A stretch of 64,000 nucleotides of DNA from Osedax fenrisi (GCA_964019155.1 OZ025243.1:12879944-12943943); one strand, 5' to 3'; positions 48,421 through 59,218 are shown, counted from the stretch's first letter. Numbers and translations: made by a program. The notes: a model not told the origin generated them from the sequence alone.

Positions 48421-48888
48421 CATATAATGAATTCAGCAGGTTTATCCCCATCTTTAGAAACGGCTAATTTGATCCCAGGTACTATTCGAAGACCTGGAGA
48501 TGTTTCAGTAACTAACTGGTCTTTAGGAAAATCAGCCGCCATCGATGTATCAATCACCTCACCGCTGCAGAACACTACTATTTTAAGTGCGGCAACTGAG
48601 GCTGGTTTTGCAGCTGGTGAGAGTGAAAAATCTAAAGATGAGAAAAATTTTAATAATTGCCATGATGCATGTATTATTTTTCTCCCTTTCGTTGCTGAAA
48701 CATTTGGTACTTGGGGTCAAATTGCTAAAGATATAATTAGCTATATTTCTAAACGATGGGCTGATAAGCATATGGAAAATAGAGATAAATCGCTAAACTG
48801 GATTTATCAAAAGCTTTCTGTAGCCATGCATCGAGGAAATGCCAATATGATTATTTCAAGAAGCCCGATAGTTGAATTTTATAGTTAA
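48421..48888 (+). pseudogene. R4/Dong-like LINE ORF, restriction-like endonuclease part
   Basis: It continues the RT frame directly after the hAT insertion site. GTIRRPGDVSVTNWSLG and SAAIDVSITSPLQ give the PD...D core of a restriction-like nuclease that nicks the target for reverse transcription. IIFLPFVAETFGTWGQIAKD and AMHRGNANMIISR are the conserved end of this protein family. The stop TAA at 48886-48888 is the native terminus, and an AT-rich 3' UTR and poly(A) follow. An upstream open start inside the hAT end is irrelevant; the true continuation begins at 48421. Confidence 0.78.
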
Positions 48889-49141
48889 TTTATTTTATTG
48901 TTTTTATTAGTTTTATTTTAATATTTTAATATTTTAACATTTTATTCATTTTTTATATATTATTTTGCGTTTATTATATTTTATTTAGTTTTATTTTAAT
49001 ATTTTATTCATATTTTTATTATTAGTTTGCGTTTATTATATTTTATTTAGTTTGGCTCAATACGATGATGAAGAGGTCGAAAAATTCATTTTTAATATTC
49101 CATATATTTTTTATTTTTTACACCCTTCTGAGTTATATAAA

Positions 49142-49175
<34 letters not shown>

Positions 49176-50201
49176 GATACTAATTATAATTAACTTCTAA
49201 ATAAAATAGACATGTAATTACCTATATGTAATGTATGCATATATTAAATATTAACATTATTATTACTAGTTATTCCATATTTAAATACGAAATAATATTA
49301 ATTATATATAATTTGATCATAACAATAAGATAATTTATTAGTAAGTATATAATATAGTATACATATGCGATCATATGCGATTGTATCACGTGTTTCTTCT
49401 AATACTTCTAGCTACACAGCAGTGTATATATTTGCAGTGATGTGTTCGGACTGTAGTGATACAATATCATTATTATTATTTATACATACGTATATATACA
49501 AATATGTATATAGGAAATATAGTTTGGATAAGCATGCGAAAGAATGACAATTAAAGAAAATAGTGTAAAGAGATCAGAAATTACAATTCAGCAAATATAT
49601 GTTCTGCTCAAAGGAGAAAATCAGATATTATCTCGAACTAATACAGGGTCTCCAATAAAATAATAATATAATATTGTTGATAAATAAAATTACGGATAAT
49701 AAAACGAAAACAAATATGTATATAATTTTTGTAATTGTAGGTAAATTGGTAAACAACTGTTACTAACAAGTTGTCATGGTTACTAACCCTATAGGGTTCG
49801 TAACCATACTAACAACCTGTTACTTATTCATAATTTATACAATATTTAATAATGATATTACATGTATAACCATTGAGATATAGATATAAATCGTCGGTCA
49901 CGAGATGCATATTTATTAAATAACAGATATGTTATAACTAATTAACATTACGCATTAACATATTTAACTCTATGCAGTTATGCATGTATGCTTTGTAAAT
50001 ATATTTATATAGAGCTGTTATATACAATAATATTCATGATAATGTAAGGGTGATTGAAATATAGCTAATGTATGCACCCAGAAAGAGTAGTATAACATGT
50101 GTGGTAGGTGTGTAATATATGGCTTACTCTAATCTTATAAACATTATCTTTAATTTGAATAGTAATTGGCATTTATTTACTTTACTTATTATAATACCCC
50201 C

Positions 50202-50202
<1 letters not shown>

Positions 50203-50285
<83 letters not shown>
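50203..50285. repeat. (TA)n microsatellite, about 83 bp
   Basis: Uninterrupted TA, the longest pure run in the window, followed by the segment shared with 42360-42422. Confidence 0.95.
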
Positions 50286-50287
<2 letters not shown>

Positions 50288-50357
50288 CTTATACCTAATA
50301 AATATTATATTTAGAAATTATATTTAGAAATATAGTATATATTACATGTAATGGAAT
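50286..50357 (+). repeat. Segment shared with 42360-42422
   Basis: Same sequence as the 42-kb copy, with an extra TTATATTTAGAAA. Both copies abut (TA)n. Confidence 0.85.
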
Positions 50358-50580
50358 GATATATATATATATATATATGTTCCTATTTATGAGCTCATAT
50401 TATACATATCTATAGCCATTCAACATTTTAATGTTATCTCATATTAGTTAACTATAGTACTATATTGCTGCATACGTATGCTTAAATTGATTTAGAAATA
50501 TTTGTTAGTAAATATTAAGTATTACATTATGAGGCTATCTTCCTTCACCTTCTACTCCGAAGTAAAATTTACCAACTCCC

Positions 50581-50990
50581 CCTCCAATAAACATTAATGG
50601 ACAGCTCATCAACAACATATAAAAATACTCCCATACTCATATCTATCCATTCCTAGTTATAACTAGTTATACACTCCACTGGCTACCTGTACGCCATAGA
50701 ATCCTATATGAAACTCTACTACTGGCTCATAAAGCAATCCACCATGACTCTCCTGACTACCTAGCATCCCTACTCAAACTTAAATTACCAACTAGTGCCA
50801 CTACACGCTACACAAATACGTTTCTACTTCAACTACCTCCTAAATGCAACTTACATTCAACCAACACTCGCGCATGAGAAAAATCCGTCCCATACTCCTG
50901 GAACACTCTCTCCACATCCATCCGTACTACACCATCAACTCCAAACTTCAAGAAACTTACCTATTTAATATGAAACATTAACTTGAAATA
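50581..50990 (+). pseudogene. CR1/L2-like LINE 3' fragment
   Basis: From 50677, one frame reads HWLPVRHRILYETLLLAHKA, then HDSPDYLASLLKLKLP. After one TGA it continues KSVPYSWNTLSTSIRT and PNFKKLTYLI, ending at TGA 50971-50973. The HWLPV...LLLAHKA...YL..LL...WN.L...FKK.L.TYL pattern is the C-terminal end shared by CR1, L2 and related LINEs. Everything upstream is truncated, as usual for 5'-truncated insertions. A GATTGCTTTATAAGCAC remnant of the 3' UTR follows. Confidence 0.75.
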
Positions 50991-51163
50991 TATATGGACG
51001 GCCGATTGCTTTATAAGCACAGTTTGCAGTCCGAAAACCGAAAAATATAAAATGTATGTATTATAATTAGTTTTCATATATTTTATTGTCATGTTATAAT
51101 TGTATTGTTTTCTTTACTCAAATGGTTTTATATTACTATATTTATCTTTTACTCATTGTTCCT

Positions 51164-51194
<31 letters not shown>

Positions 51195-51480
51195 CGAGTG
51201 TGGGTCTAACTATTACAGTATCGTTACATTAACCTTGACTCATTATTTGATAATATTCACGAATATTCTGAGTGTGAAAGTGTAAAGTTGAGAGACAGCG
51301 TAAACAACCTCGTCTTCCCTTAATCTAAGATGTCGATTACCCATTATCAACTGCGTTTCATAAATTACCATCTGAGTGGTTGTAAAATATACACTCATTA
51401 TTTTATATTAATAAATATAATATAAATATAATATAAATACACACATATTTAATATAGTAGATAGACATATAGTTCATTGA
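50991..51480. other. AT-rich non-coding DNA
   Basis: A (TA)n run lies at 51167-51194. No gene is supported. Confidence 0.45.
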
Positions 51481-51488
51481 GTGTATAC

Positions 51489-51949
51489 TAATGATGTAAA
51501 TGATGCCGAGCTTTTGACGATATTTTCATTTTCGGATAAAAAAACGAGCCCGAGCGGAGTTGAGACTTTTACAAATTATAACCGAGCAGAAATTATACTT
51601 TTTTAGTACTTGTTAATAATAATTGTTATCTATTTCACAGTTACATCAATTTAAAACAAAGTATGTGCGCCAACTTCGTGATTCAATAAATAATAAAATA
51701 AATTTCATCTAGTGATGTAAATAGTACCGAGATTTATGATGCCGAGCCTAGACTTTTGGTTATTAATCCGAGCCGAGACTTTCATTTTTGGAGAAAAAAA
51801 ATGAGTCCGAGCTGAAGTGATAATCTAGCAAAACGAGCCCGAGCCGAGCCGATACTCTGAAAAAAACGAGCCCGAACCGAGTTGAGACTTTAGGTAACTG
51901 AGACTGAGACTGCACCATGCTTTAGATTTGAGAATAAATTACATCACTT
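51489..51949 (+). mobile_element. hAT MITE, GAGCCGAG family, copy C
   Basis: It begins TAATGATGTAAATGATGCCG and ends with the reverse complement of AAGTGATGTAATTTATTC. Flanks GTGTATAC (51481-51488) and GTGTAGAC (51950-51957) form an 8-bp duplication with one mismatch. The body carries GAGCCCGAGCCGAGCCGA repeats and, near the right end, TTTAGGTAACTGAGACTGAG, both shared with the copies at 53010 and 54334. It is non-coding. Confidence 0.75.
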
Positions 51950-51957
51950 GTGTAGAC

Positions 51958-52039
51958 ACAAATAGGTACAAATAAATTCGATAATAATTATAAAATATTC
52001 AATAATATTACCGTTTGATAACTATATATTTATAATTTT

Positions 52040-52079
<40 letters not shown>

Positions 52080-52424
52080 CAATTATATACACATATTTAT
52101 TTATAATCTATTATATTATGATGTAAATTGAATTATAAAAATAATATGAATTATTAGAAATAATGCCCTTTTAATAAAATTCACTTATCTCGAGTATTCA
52201 AGTTGCATCATAGTCTATGATTAATAGATCACAGTTTATGATATATTATAATAATTTTAGATATAAAAAGAAATAGATCTTTAATTTGTTAGCTTATTTT
52301 CTGATATGGGTATATAATTATATAAATAGAAACTATAAATATGTATTTTTTGATAAAATAAAAATTTATAATAAATTACACGTTTCACATTTAAAAAATG
52401 TATTTCATGCATATATATATGTCA

Positions 52425-52483
<59 letters not shown>

Positions 52484-52803
52484 AGTTTATATAGGAAATA
52501 AAGTGTTTATCAATATTCCACAAATTATAACAATTATCCCCATATACTATGTAAATATATATGTAAATTACCGAAATTGTCATTCAATGCTATACATATT
52601 ATTAATAATAAATGGTAGAATAAATAATTACATAATATATATATATATAGTATACTATACGTGAAATCTATATATATAGTCATTATATTGACTGCATAAC
52701 TCTAGTTATACAGTCAATATAATGACTATATATAGATTGCATATATAATATAGCATACAAGTTAATTGTAAGGATACATTCTAAACGTTCGACCCTCGTA
52801 TAC

Positions 52804-52837
<34 letters not shown>

Positions 52838-53001
52838 AATTGTGTAGAGATACGTATGTATATATTGGATAACAAACCACAGCCATTAAACTCAGTGAAA
52901 AAATAATAATTAATAAATGGAGAACCTGTAATTATATAGATGAACTGTTATTAATATGAAATATATATATATATATATATATGAATGCTCCTAAAATCTA
53001 T
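51958..53001. other. AT-rich non-coding DNA
   Basis: (TA)n runs lie near 52051, 52435 and 52805, plus the hairpin listed separately. No gene is supported. Confidence 0.45.
52665..52738. repeat. Long hairpin, arms about 34 bp
   Basis: CAGTCAATATAATGACTATA (52711-52730) pairs with TATAGTCATTATATTGACTG on the left. The arms extend to AATCTATATATA outside and GTTATA inside, around a TCTA loop. Confidence 0.88.
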
Positions 53002-53009
53002 GTCTATAC

Positions 53010-54325
53010 TAGTGATGTAAATGATGCCTAGCTTTTGATGCCGAGCCGAGACTTTTGGTTTTTGATGCCGAGCCGAGGCTTTCATTTTCGGACAAAAAAC
53101 GAGCCCAGGCCGAGCCGAGACTCTAGCCAAACGAGCCCGAGCCGAACCGAGACTTTAGCATAACGAGCCCAAGCCGAGCCAAGACTTTAATCAAACGAGC
53201 CGAGACTCTAGTCAAACGATCCCGAGCCGAGATGAGACTCTTACAAAACATAATCGAGCCGAAATGATGCTTTTTTGAAGTTACATTTTAAACATAATTT
53301 TTATATATTTATCCATATTTTTGGCTATTTTGTTTATAATATACTCATTTGTTCGTATAGTATACGAATATTTAAAAAAATTTCAAAATATAATCGTAGT
53401 TTTATAATTTAGATATGTTAATATTTTTGTATACAAATGGAGATTTATAAAAAACATTAAATTTCAAAATATAAATATGTTATTATTTTTTAATTAGATT
53501 TCATAAATGTCATAATTTAATATTTAATAGCCTATGACTATAGGTATGATAATATCTTAATTATTTGATTTCAATTTTAATCGCTATTTATATTATCTTA
53601 TTATTGTAACGAAAATTATTTTGATAACTAGATATTATTATTTATTTTAGTTTATACACTTTTTAAATGATAATTAACAAAAGTTGTGTTTATAATAACA
53701 AGGTAATATGAGATAAAACATAAAAATGTAATATATGCTCGTGATATATTAAATAAAAAAAATACATTATAAATCATAGGCAATTATAAATAAATGAGTT
53801 TTTAATAATGTCTTGAATGATGATGTTGATACGGGGTACTACCAAAATCCCAGCAGACAAAATCCCATCAACCAAAATCCCAGCAACTAAAATCCCAGCA
53901 ACCAAATCCCATCTGATAGTTTGTATTGTATATTATTTATTGTAATGAAATTATTTTCGTTTGATATACAAAACAATGATTCTGGTAACTGACACTGAAA
54001 CTATATTGATCTTATGAAAACTGAGACTAACACTTAAATGATGCTTTTAATAAGCATGAGTTAATAGCAATGCATTTTATAGAGACTGGGACTGCATCGA
54101 TTCTTTAGGTAACCCATTCTGAGACTTAAACGATGCTATTGTTATTTACATTGAGACTGAATCGATGCTTTAGGTATTGAGACTGAGACTGCATCGATGC
54201 TTTAGGTGACCGATACTGAGACTGCATCATGCTTTAGGTGACCGAGACTGAGACTGCATCGATGCTTTGGGTAACCGAGACTGAGACTGCATCATGCTTT
54301 ATATTTGAGCATCATTTACATCCCA
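53010..54325 (+). mobile_element. hAT MITE, GAGCCGAG family, copy A (1316 bp)
   Basis: The ends are TAGTGATGTAAATGATGCC and, in reverse complement, TGGGATGTAAATGATGCTC. The flanking 8-bp GTCTATAC occurs at 53002-53009 and 54326-54333. The left subterminal region has GAGCCGAGCCGAGACT repeats. The right region (54080-54300) has several CTGAGACTGCATCGATGCTT units. A 15-bp repeat (AAAATCCCAGCAACC, 53843-53913) lies in the middle. The AT-rich interior has no transposase frame, so it is non-autonomous. Confidence 0.8.
53843..53913 (+). repeat. 15-bp tandem repeat, 4.7 copies
   Basis: AAAATCCCAGCAACC, with CATCAACC and CAGCAACT variants, inside MITE copy A. Confidence 0.85.
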
Positions 54326-54333
54326 GTCTATAC

Positions 54334-54897
54334 TAGGGATGTAAATGATGCCGAGCTTTTGATGCCGAGCCGAGACTATTGGTTTTTGATGCCGAGCTAA
54401 GACTTTCATTTTCGGGAAAAAACGAGCCCAGGCCGAGCCGAGACTCTAGCCAAACGAGCCCGAGCGGAACCGAGACTCTAGCCAAACAAGCCAGAGCCGA
54501 GTTGAGACTTTTACAATACATTACCGAGCCGAAATGATGCTTTTTTGAAATTACATTTTAATACTAATTTTTATATATTTCACATTTACATCAATTTAAA
54601 AAAAATAATCTGCGCCAACTTCGCGATTCAGTGAATAATAATGTAAATTTCACCTAACGGTGTAAATAATACCGAGCTTTTGATGCCGTGCCGATACTTT
54701 TGGTTATTGATGCCGAGCCGAGACTTTCATTTTTGGAAAAAAAAACGAGCCCGAGCCGAGCCGAGCCGAGACTCTAGCCAAGCGAGCCCAAGCCGAGCCG
54801 AGACTCTAACAAAACGAGCCCGAGCCGAGTTGAGACTTTAGGTAACTGAGAGTGAGACTGCATCGTGCTTTAGATTTTAGCATCATTTACATCACTA
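54334..54897 (+). mobile_element. hAT MITE, GAGCCGAG family, copy B (564 bp)
   Basis: The ends are TAGGGATGTAAATGATGCC and, in reverse complement, TAGTGATGTAAATGATGCTA. It is flanked by the same GTCTATAC octamer (54326-54333 and 54898-54905). It shares its whole plan with copy C, including an internal second start (ACGGTGTAAATAATACCGAG near 54663), suggesting the family derives from an older tandem or nested insertion. Confidence 0.8.
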
Positions 54898-54905
54898 GTC
54901 TATAC

Positions 54906-55617
54906 TATTGATATTTAAATAATTATATATTAAAATCTATTACTGATATCTATATATATATATGTTTAATTTACAACTTTAAATAATATTTTAATATTAT
55001 AAAAACGAAAATATATGTGAAAATATAACACTATAAAATATTCGTAATAACATATTAGTACGAAATTTAATTTAAATGAATTACATTATTTTGAATATTC
55101 TTAAATTTATATATAATAATACATTTACATTAGTTAAAAGGTTACATGATAAATATTTATATTATCACTTAATAATTAACTAATAATTCCTAATTTGTAT
55201 TTTAAATATCACTAATTTAATTCAATACTTTGTAGATATAAATATTAATTAATTTTGAAATGTAGTATAAATAGTTGTTATACTATTAATAATCTGATAT
55301 ATTTATTATAAAAATATAAATACTTTATTTTCATAATTTATAAATAAGACTAATGCATCACTCGCATGAACATACACAGACACACATACACACATACACA
55401 TAGATTACTTGAGTGGCTCCTAGAAATGTTGCAATCAACTAATGATACATGGTAGTATACCTGCAGGTATCATAACATGGTTGTATGGTAACAAAAAGGA
55501 CGGGACATTGAATCACTACCATTATTTAAATAGGTGAACTAATGTAATGATTGATTAATGCTAATATAAAATATCACATTGCTTTTAATATTAAAATAAA
55601 TGATCCCATTCTCCGAA
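54906..55617. other. AT-rich non-coding DNA
   Basis: No gene is supported. It lies in an intron or 3' of the TMBIM exon at 55837. Confidence 0.45.
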
Positions 55618-55680
55618 ATTTATAAAATAAAGGAAGTACGATTTATTTGTTATTAGTAAATATTGAAAACCTAAATATAG

Positions 55681-55722
<42 letters not shown>

Positions 55723-55813
55723 TATACATCATATTGTAGTGTGGATTAATCTATATTTAGGTTTTTAATAATTAGTAATAACAAATAAATCGTACTTCCT
55801 TTATTTTATAAAT
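55618..55813. repeat. Inverted repeat, 67-bp arms around (TA)n
   Basis: AAAATAAAGGAAGTACGATT on the left is mirrored by AATCGTACTTCCTTTATTTT on the right. The arms are 55618-55684 and 55747-55813 with few mismatches, and the loop is mostly (TA)n. It ends 24 bp from the TMBIM exon donor and resembles a MITE-type foldback. Confidence 0.88.
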
Positions 55814-55836
55814 GTCGCCGTACACCCAGCACTAAC

Positions 55837-55941
55837 CTTCATGTCGTAACCCATCAATAACAGTAACGAACATATCCACGATATCGTGCAGAAGAATGTC
55901 ACCACGATGAACAGTACGAACGAATGCAGCGTCATGTCTAG
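55837..55941 (-). CDS. Lifeguard/TMBIM-family gene, exon after the LTLFAIKSR exon
   Basis: On the minus strand, CATCTATAG precedes CTAGACATG and GTTAGT follows ATGAAG. The exon has 105 nt, exactly 35 codons, phase 0 on both sides. It reads LDMTLHSFVLFIVVTFFC then TISWICSLLLLMGYDMK, a membrane-spanning segment. Joined to the preceding exon it gives FAIKSRLDMTLHSFVLFIVV, which matches the (F-A-x-Q-[ST]-K-x-D-F-T...G-x-L-F) region of TMBIM proteins, between transmembrane segments 4 and 5. The family forms ER/Golgi calcium-leak channels that restrain apoptosis. The C-terminal exons (YDTQ and LYLDI motifs) are not found below this point. Confidence 0.75.
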
Positions 55942-56495
55942 CTATAGATGTTGTACAGTGCTTAATCATACATGTGTATTATACATATATATTGGTTATA
56001 AGTTAGGTATTCGTAAACTTTTAAATCATGTGACACATATATATAGTCCAACCATACCTCGTAGACCGTATCCGGTTACTTATCAACTAATGTACCTATT
56101 TCTAATGTGAACGTAAATATTTATCTTTTAACAACTGGAATTAAAATGTAATATTTTCATTTTTTAATATATTTGATAAAACATGTATATTTATTAAATA
56201 TACATATTTTATCAGAGTAGGTTTTAATATATATTAATATACGCATTAAATTAACATTATTATGATGGTACAATTAGAGTATACTCTTTAACACCTCAAC
56301 ACTGTATACCTATATACAACTGTTTATAATCTACAGTTTAGTAACCCCCACTCCAGGTAATCCAAACATTAACTACAACAAGATAATACTATACATAGTG
56401 TTATACCTTGTGGCTAACATTTATGATTTATATATATATTATGTTTGAAATGAGAAAAATCATTAGATTACTCGATATTCTAGATAATAATTGTT
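55942..56495. other. TMBIM intron, AT-rich
   Basis: No second gene is seen. The plus-strand open frame at 55886-56110 overlaps the exon antisense and has no domain. Confidence 0.5.
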
Positions 56496-56499
56496 TAGA

Positions 56500-56702
56500 A
56501 TTGATGTGGCTCGAATGGTGGGTTCAAATCCGGACTCATTAAATAGTTCTCTCTTTAAAACAGTAATGCCTTAATAAGATATCGGCTTTGAAGGGACATA
56601 AAAGCCATTAGTTATAAGTAAAAACCTCATCTAAGTTCCTAGTGATGAAAGGTATACAATAACAATAACAACAACAATAACAATACAACTATAACAATAA
56701 CA
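56500..56702 (+). mobile_element. SINE, internally deleted tRNA head
   Basis: TGTGGCTCGAATGGT (A-box remnant) runs directly into GGGTTCAAATCC (B box). Then come ATGCCTTAATAAGATATCGG, CTTTGAAGGGACAT, AAAACCTCATCTAAGTTCCT and an (AACAAT)n tail. The same body follows the complete tRNA head at 63695-63997. It sits in the TMBIM intron. Confidence 0.75.
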
Positions 56703-56723
56703 ATATAACAACCGCGTACTAAC

Positions 56724-56811
56724 CCTGGACTTGATGGCGAACAATGTGAGACCGAAGAAAACTGCCATAGCGAGAACACCGGATAGAGTGAACATAACGT
56801 TGTTATTGATG
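56724..56811 (-). CDS. Lifeguard/TMBIM-family gene, exon with LTLFAIKSR
   Basis: On the minus strand, CACACTTGCAG precedes CATCAATAAC and GTTAGT follows TCCAGG. The exon is 88 nt: one base completing a codon, then 29 codons ending in phase 0. INNNVMFTLSGVLAMAVFFG continues as LTLFAIKSR. This is the transmembrane segment that precedes the FA-x-Q-[ST]-K signature of TMBIM/Lifeguard proteins. The next exon (55941) continues in phase 0. Upstream the 61264-61180 exon ends in phase 0, so a short exon of length 3n+2 encoding the segment before INNN is missing. The acceptor is the first unit of the 29-bp minisatellite. Confidence 0.78.
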
Positions 56812-58460
56812 CTGCAAGTGTGACGTAATAGTTAATGATGCTGCAAGTGTGACGTAATAGTTAATGATGCTGTAAGTGTGACGTAATAGTTAATGATGCT
56901 GTATGTATGACGTAATAGTTAATGATGCTGTAAGTGTGACGTAATAGTTAATGATACTGTAAGTATGATGTAATAGTTAATGATGATGTAAGTGTGACGT
57001 AATAGTTAATGATGCTGTAAGTGTGATGTAATAGTTATTGATGCTGTAAGTGTGACGTAATAGTTAATGATGCTGTAAGTGTGATGTAATAGTTATTGAT
57101 GCTGTAAGTGTGACGTAATAGTTAATGATGCTGTAAGTGTGACGTAATAGTTATTGATGCTGTAAGTGTGACGTAATAGTTAATGATGCTGCGAGTGTGA
57201 CGTAATAGTTATTGATGCTGTAAGTGTGACGTAATAGTTAATGATGCTGTAAGTGTGATGTAATAGTTATTGATGCTGTAAGTGTGACGTAATAGTTAAT
57301 GATGCTGCGAGTGTGACGTAATAGTTATTGATGCTGTATGTATGACGTAATAGTTAATGATGCTGTAAGTGTGATGTAATAGTTATTGATGCTGTAAGTG
57401 TGACGTAATAGTTATTGATGCTGTAAGTGTGACGTAATAGTTAATGATGCTGTAAGTGTGACGTAATAGTTAATGATGCCGTATGTATGACGTAATAGTT
57501 AATGATGCTGCAAGTGTGACGTAATAGTTAATGATACTGTAAGTATGATGTAATAGTTAATGATGATGTAAGTGTGACGTAATAGTTAATGATGCTGTAA
57601 GTGTGATGTAATAGTTATTGATGCTGTAAGTGTGACGTAATAGTTAATGATGCTGTAAGTGTGACGTAATAGTTATTGATGCTGTAAGTGTGACGTAATA
57701 GTTAATGATGCTGCGAGTGTGACGTAATAGTTATTGATGCTGTAAGTGTGACGTAATAGTTAATGATGCTGTAAGTGTGATGTAATAGTTATTGATGCTG
57801 TAAGTGTGACGTAATAGTTAATGATGCTGCGAGTGTGACGTAATAGTTATTGATGCTGTATGTATGACGTAATAGTTAATGATGCTGTGAGTGTGATGTA
57901 ATAGTTATTGATGCTGTAAGTGTGACGTAATAGTTATTGATGCTGTAAGTGTGACGTAATAGTTAATGATGCTGCGAGTGTGACGTAATAGTTAATGATA
58001 CTGTAAGTGTGACGTAATAGTTATTGATGCTGTAAGTATGACGTAATAGTTAATGATGCTGCGAGTGTGACGTAATAGTTAATGATATTGTAAGTGTGAC
58101 GTAATAGTTAATGATGCTGTAAGTGTGACGTAATAGTTAATGATGATGCGAGTGTGATGTAATAGTTATTGATGATGTAAGTGTGACGTAATAGTTAATG
58201 ATGCTGTAAGTGTGACGTAATAGTTATTGATGATGTAAGTATGACGTAATAGTTAATGATGCTGTAAGTATGACGTAATAGTTAATGATGCTGCGAGTGT
58301 GACGTAATAGTTATTGATGCTGTAAGTGTGACGTAATAGTTAATGATTCTGTAAGTATGACGTAATAGTTAATGATGCTGTAAGTGTGACGTAATAGTTA
58401 TTGATGATGTAAGTGTGACGTAATAGTTATTGATGCTGTAAGTGTGACGTAATAGTTAAT
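56808..58460. repeat. 29-bp minisatellite, 57 copies, at a splice acceptor
   Basis: GATGCTGTAAGTGTGACGTA followed by ATAGTTAAT repeats every 29 bp; the CTG(C/T)AAG landmark runs from 56812 to 58436 in exact multiples. On the minus strand, the gene's sense, each unit reads ...CGTCACACTTACAG then CATCAATAA, the same as the real acceptor and first exon bases. Variants: CTGCGAG, CTGTATGTATGACG, ATACTGTAAG, GATGATGTAAG, and TTAATGATG versus TTATTGATG. TGACGTAA, a CRE/bZIP-like motif, is in most units. Variant order shows block duplications of 18-20 units. Confidence 0.95.
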
Positions 58461-58721
58461 GGTGGTGTGATGATGACGTCATATTACGCTGCGGATATGA
58501 TGTAACTAGTATTATTATCGCGGTACACCTACACTCACTAGTAGTGAGTCACTACACTAGGTGATTACGACAACAATTAATACTTTGATTGATCATTTAT
58601 TTAAGAAAATATACAGTTGACATATATGAGAGAAATTATAAAGTATATGATTTTACTAACAATGAAATACGTTATTGAAATAAACAAAGAATAATACGAA
58701 ATTAAAAATTGTTACTATCTC

Positions 58722-58722
58722 G

Positions 58723-58800
<78 letters not shown>
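58722..58800. repeat. Compound (CA)n(TA)n microsatellite
   Basis: CA repeats at 58722-58741 run into TA repeats to 58800. Confidence 0.95.
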
Positions 58801-58804
<4 letters not shown>

Positions 58805-59107
58805 TGTTATATATTAATAATAAAATTTGATATGGGGTTGAGTGAACCACTAAAAATGGGTTAAATGAACATTATTCCATCAACCAAGTATAATATGTTA
58901 ATATTTATAATATAATATTATAATGTTATAATATTAATATTATTATAATATTATAATATATATTCAATTATCCGAATATAAATAATTAATGATTACATAG
59001 AAATAATATAATTAATTATATATCAATATAATTAATTACATTAATTTTAATGAGGGTCAATTACTAATTCATAATAATTATTTAAATATTATTTCTAGGA
59101 ATCGAAA

Positions 59108-59218
59108 ATGAGAAACTATACTCAACAAACTGATAGAATACGTGATAAAACTCTCATGACAAGAGCAATTAAAGAAGTAAAACAGGGTATGTTCATTCAA
59201 CCCCAAAGGCGGGGTTGA
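59108..59218 (+). pseudogene. Pogo-like transposase N-terminal remnant
   Basis: ATG 59108 opens MRNYTQQTDRIRDKTLMTRA, then IKEVKQG. The (V)RNYxxKTxR...AI.EVxxG pattern is the start of the psq-type helix-turn-helix of pogo/Jerky-like transposases. After Gly the frame runs into the element's inverted motif (59189-59226) and stops at TGA 59216, so the DNA-binding domain is cut off. GGTATG at 59186 could be a splice donor instead. Confidence 0.5.

Larger units (their letters stand above)
43162..49160 (+). mobile_element. R4/Dong-like LINE with restriction-like endonuclease, split by a hAT
   Basis: The coding order is N-terminal C2H2 zinc finger, reverse transcriptase, CCHC motif and a PD-D restriction-like nuclease. 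This is the single-ORF architecture of the R2/R4/Dong/NeSL group of non-LTR retrotransposons. The 3' end is a 22-bp poly(A) at 49138-49159. The 3' UTR contains a repeated TTTGCGTTTATTATATTTTA block. (TA)n lies on both sides (43137-43161 and 49160-49175), consistent with a Dong-like preference for TA-type microsatellites. A 2548-bp hAT is inserted at 45865. Without it the element is about 3.4 kb. The 5' limit is inferred from the microsatellite edge. Confidence 0.75.
49161..50580. other. AT-rich non-coding DNA
   Basis: No gene is supported. A (TA)n of about 80 bp lies at 50203-50285. Confidence 0.5.

Noticed and set aside
43162..49160. rDNA (R2-type) or spliced-leader insertion site for the RLE LINE
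   Set aside because: Flanking DNA is (TA)n and AT-rich; no ribosomal or spliced-leader sequence is seen.
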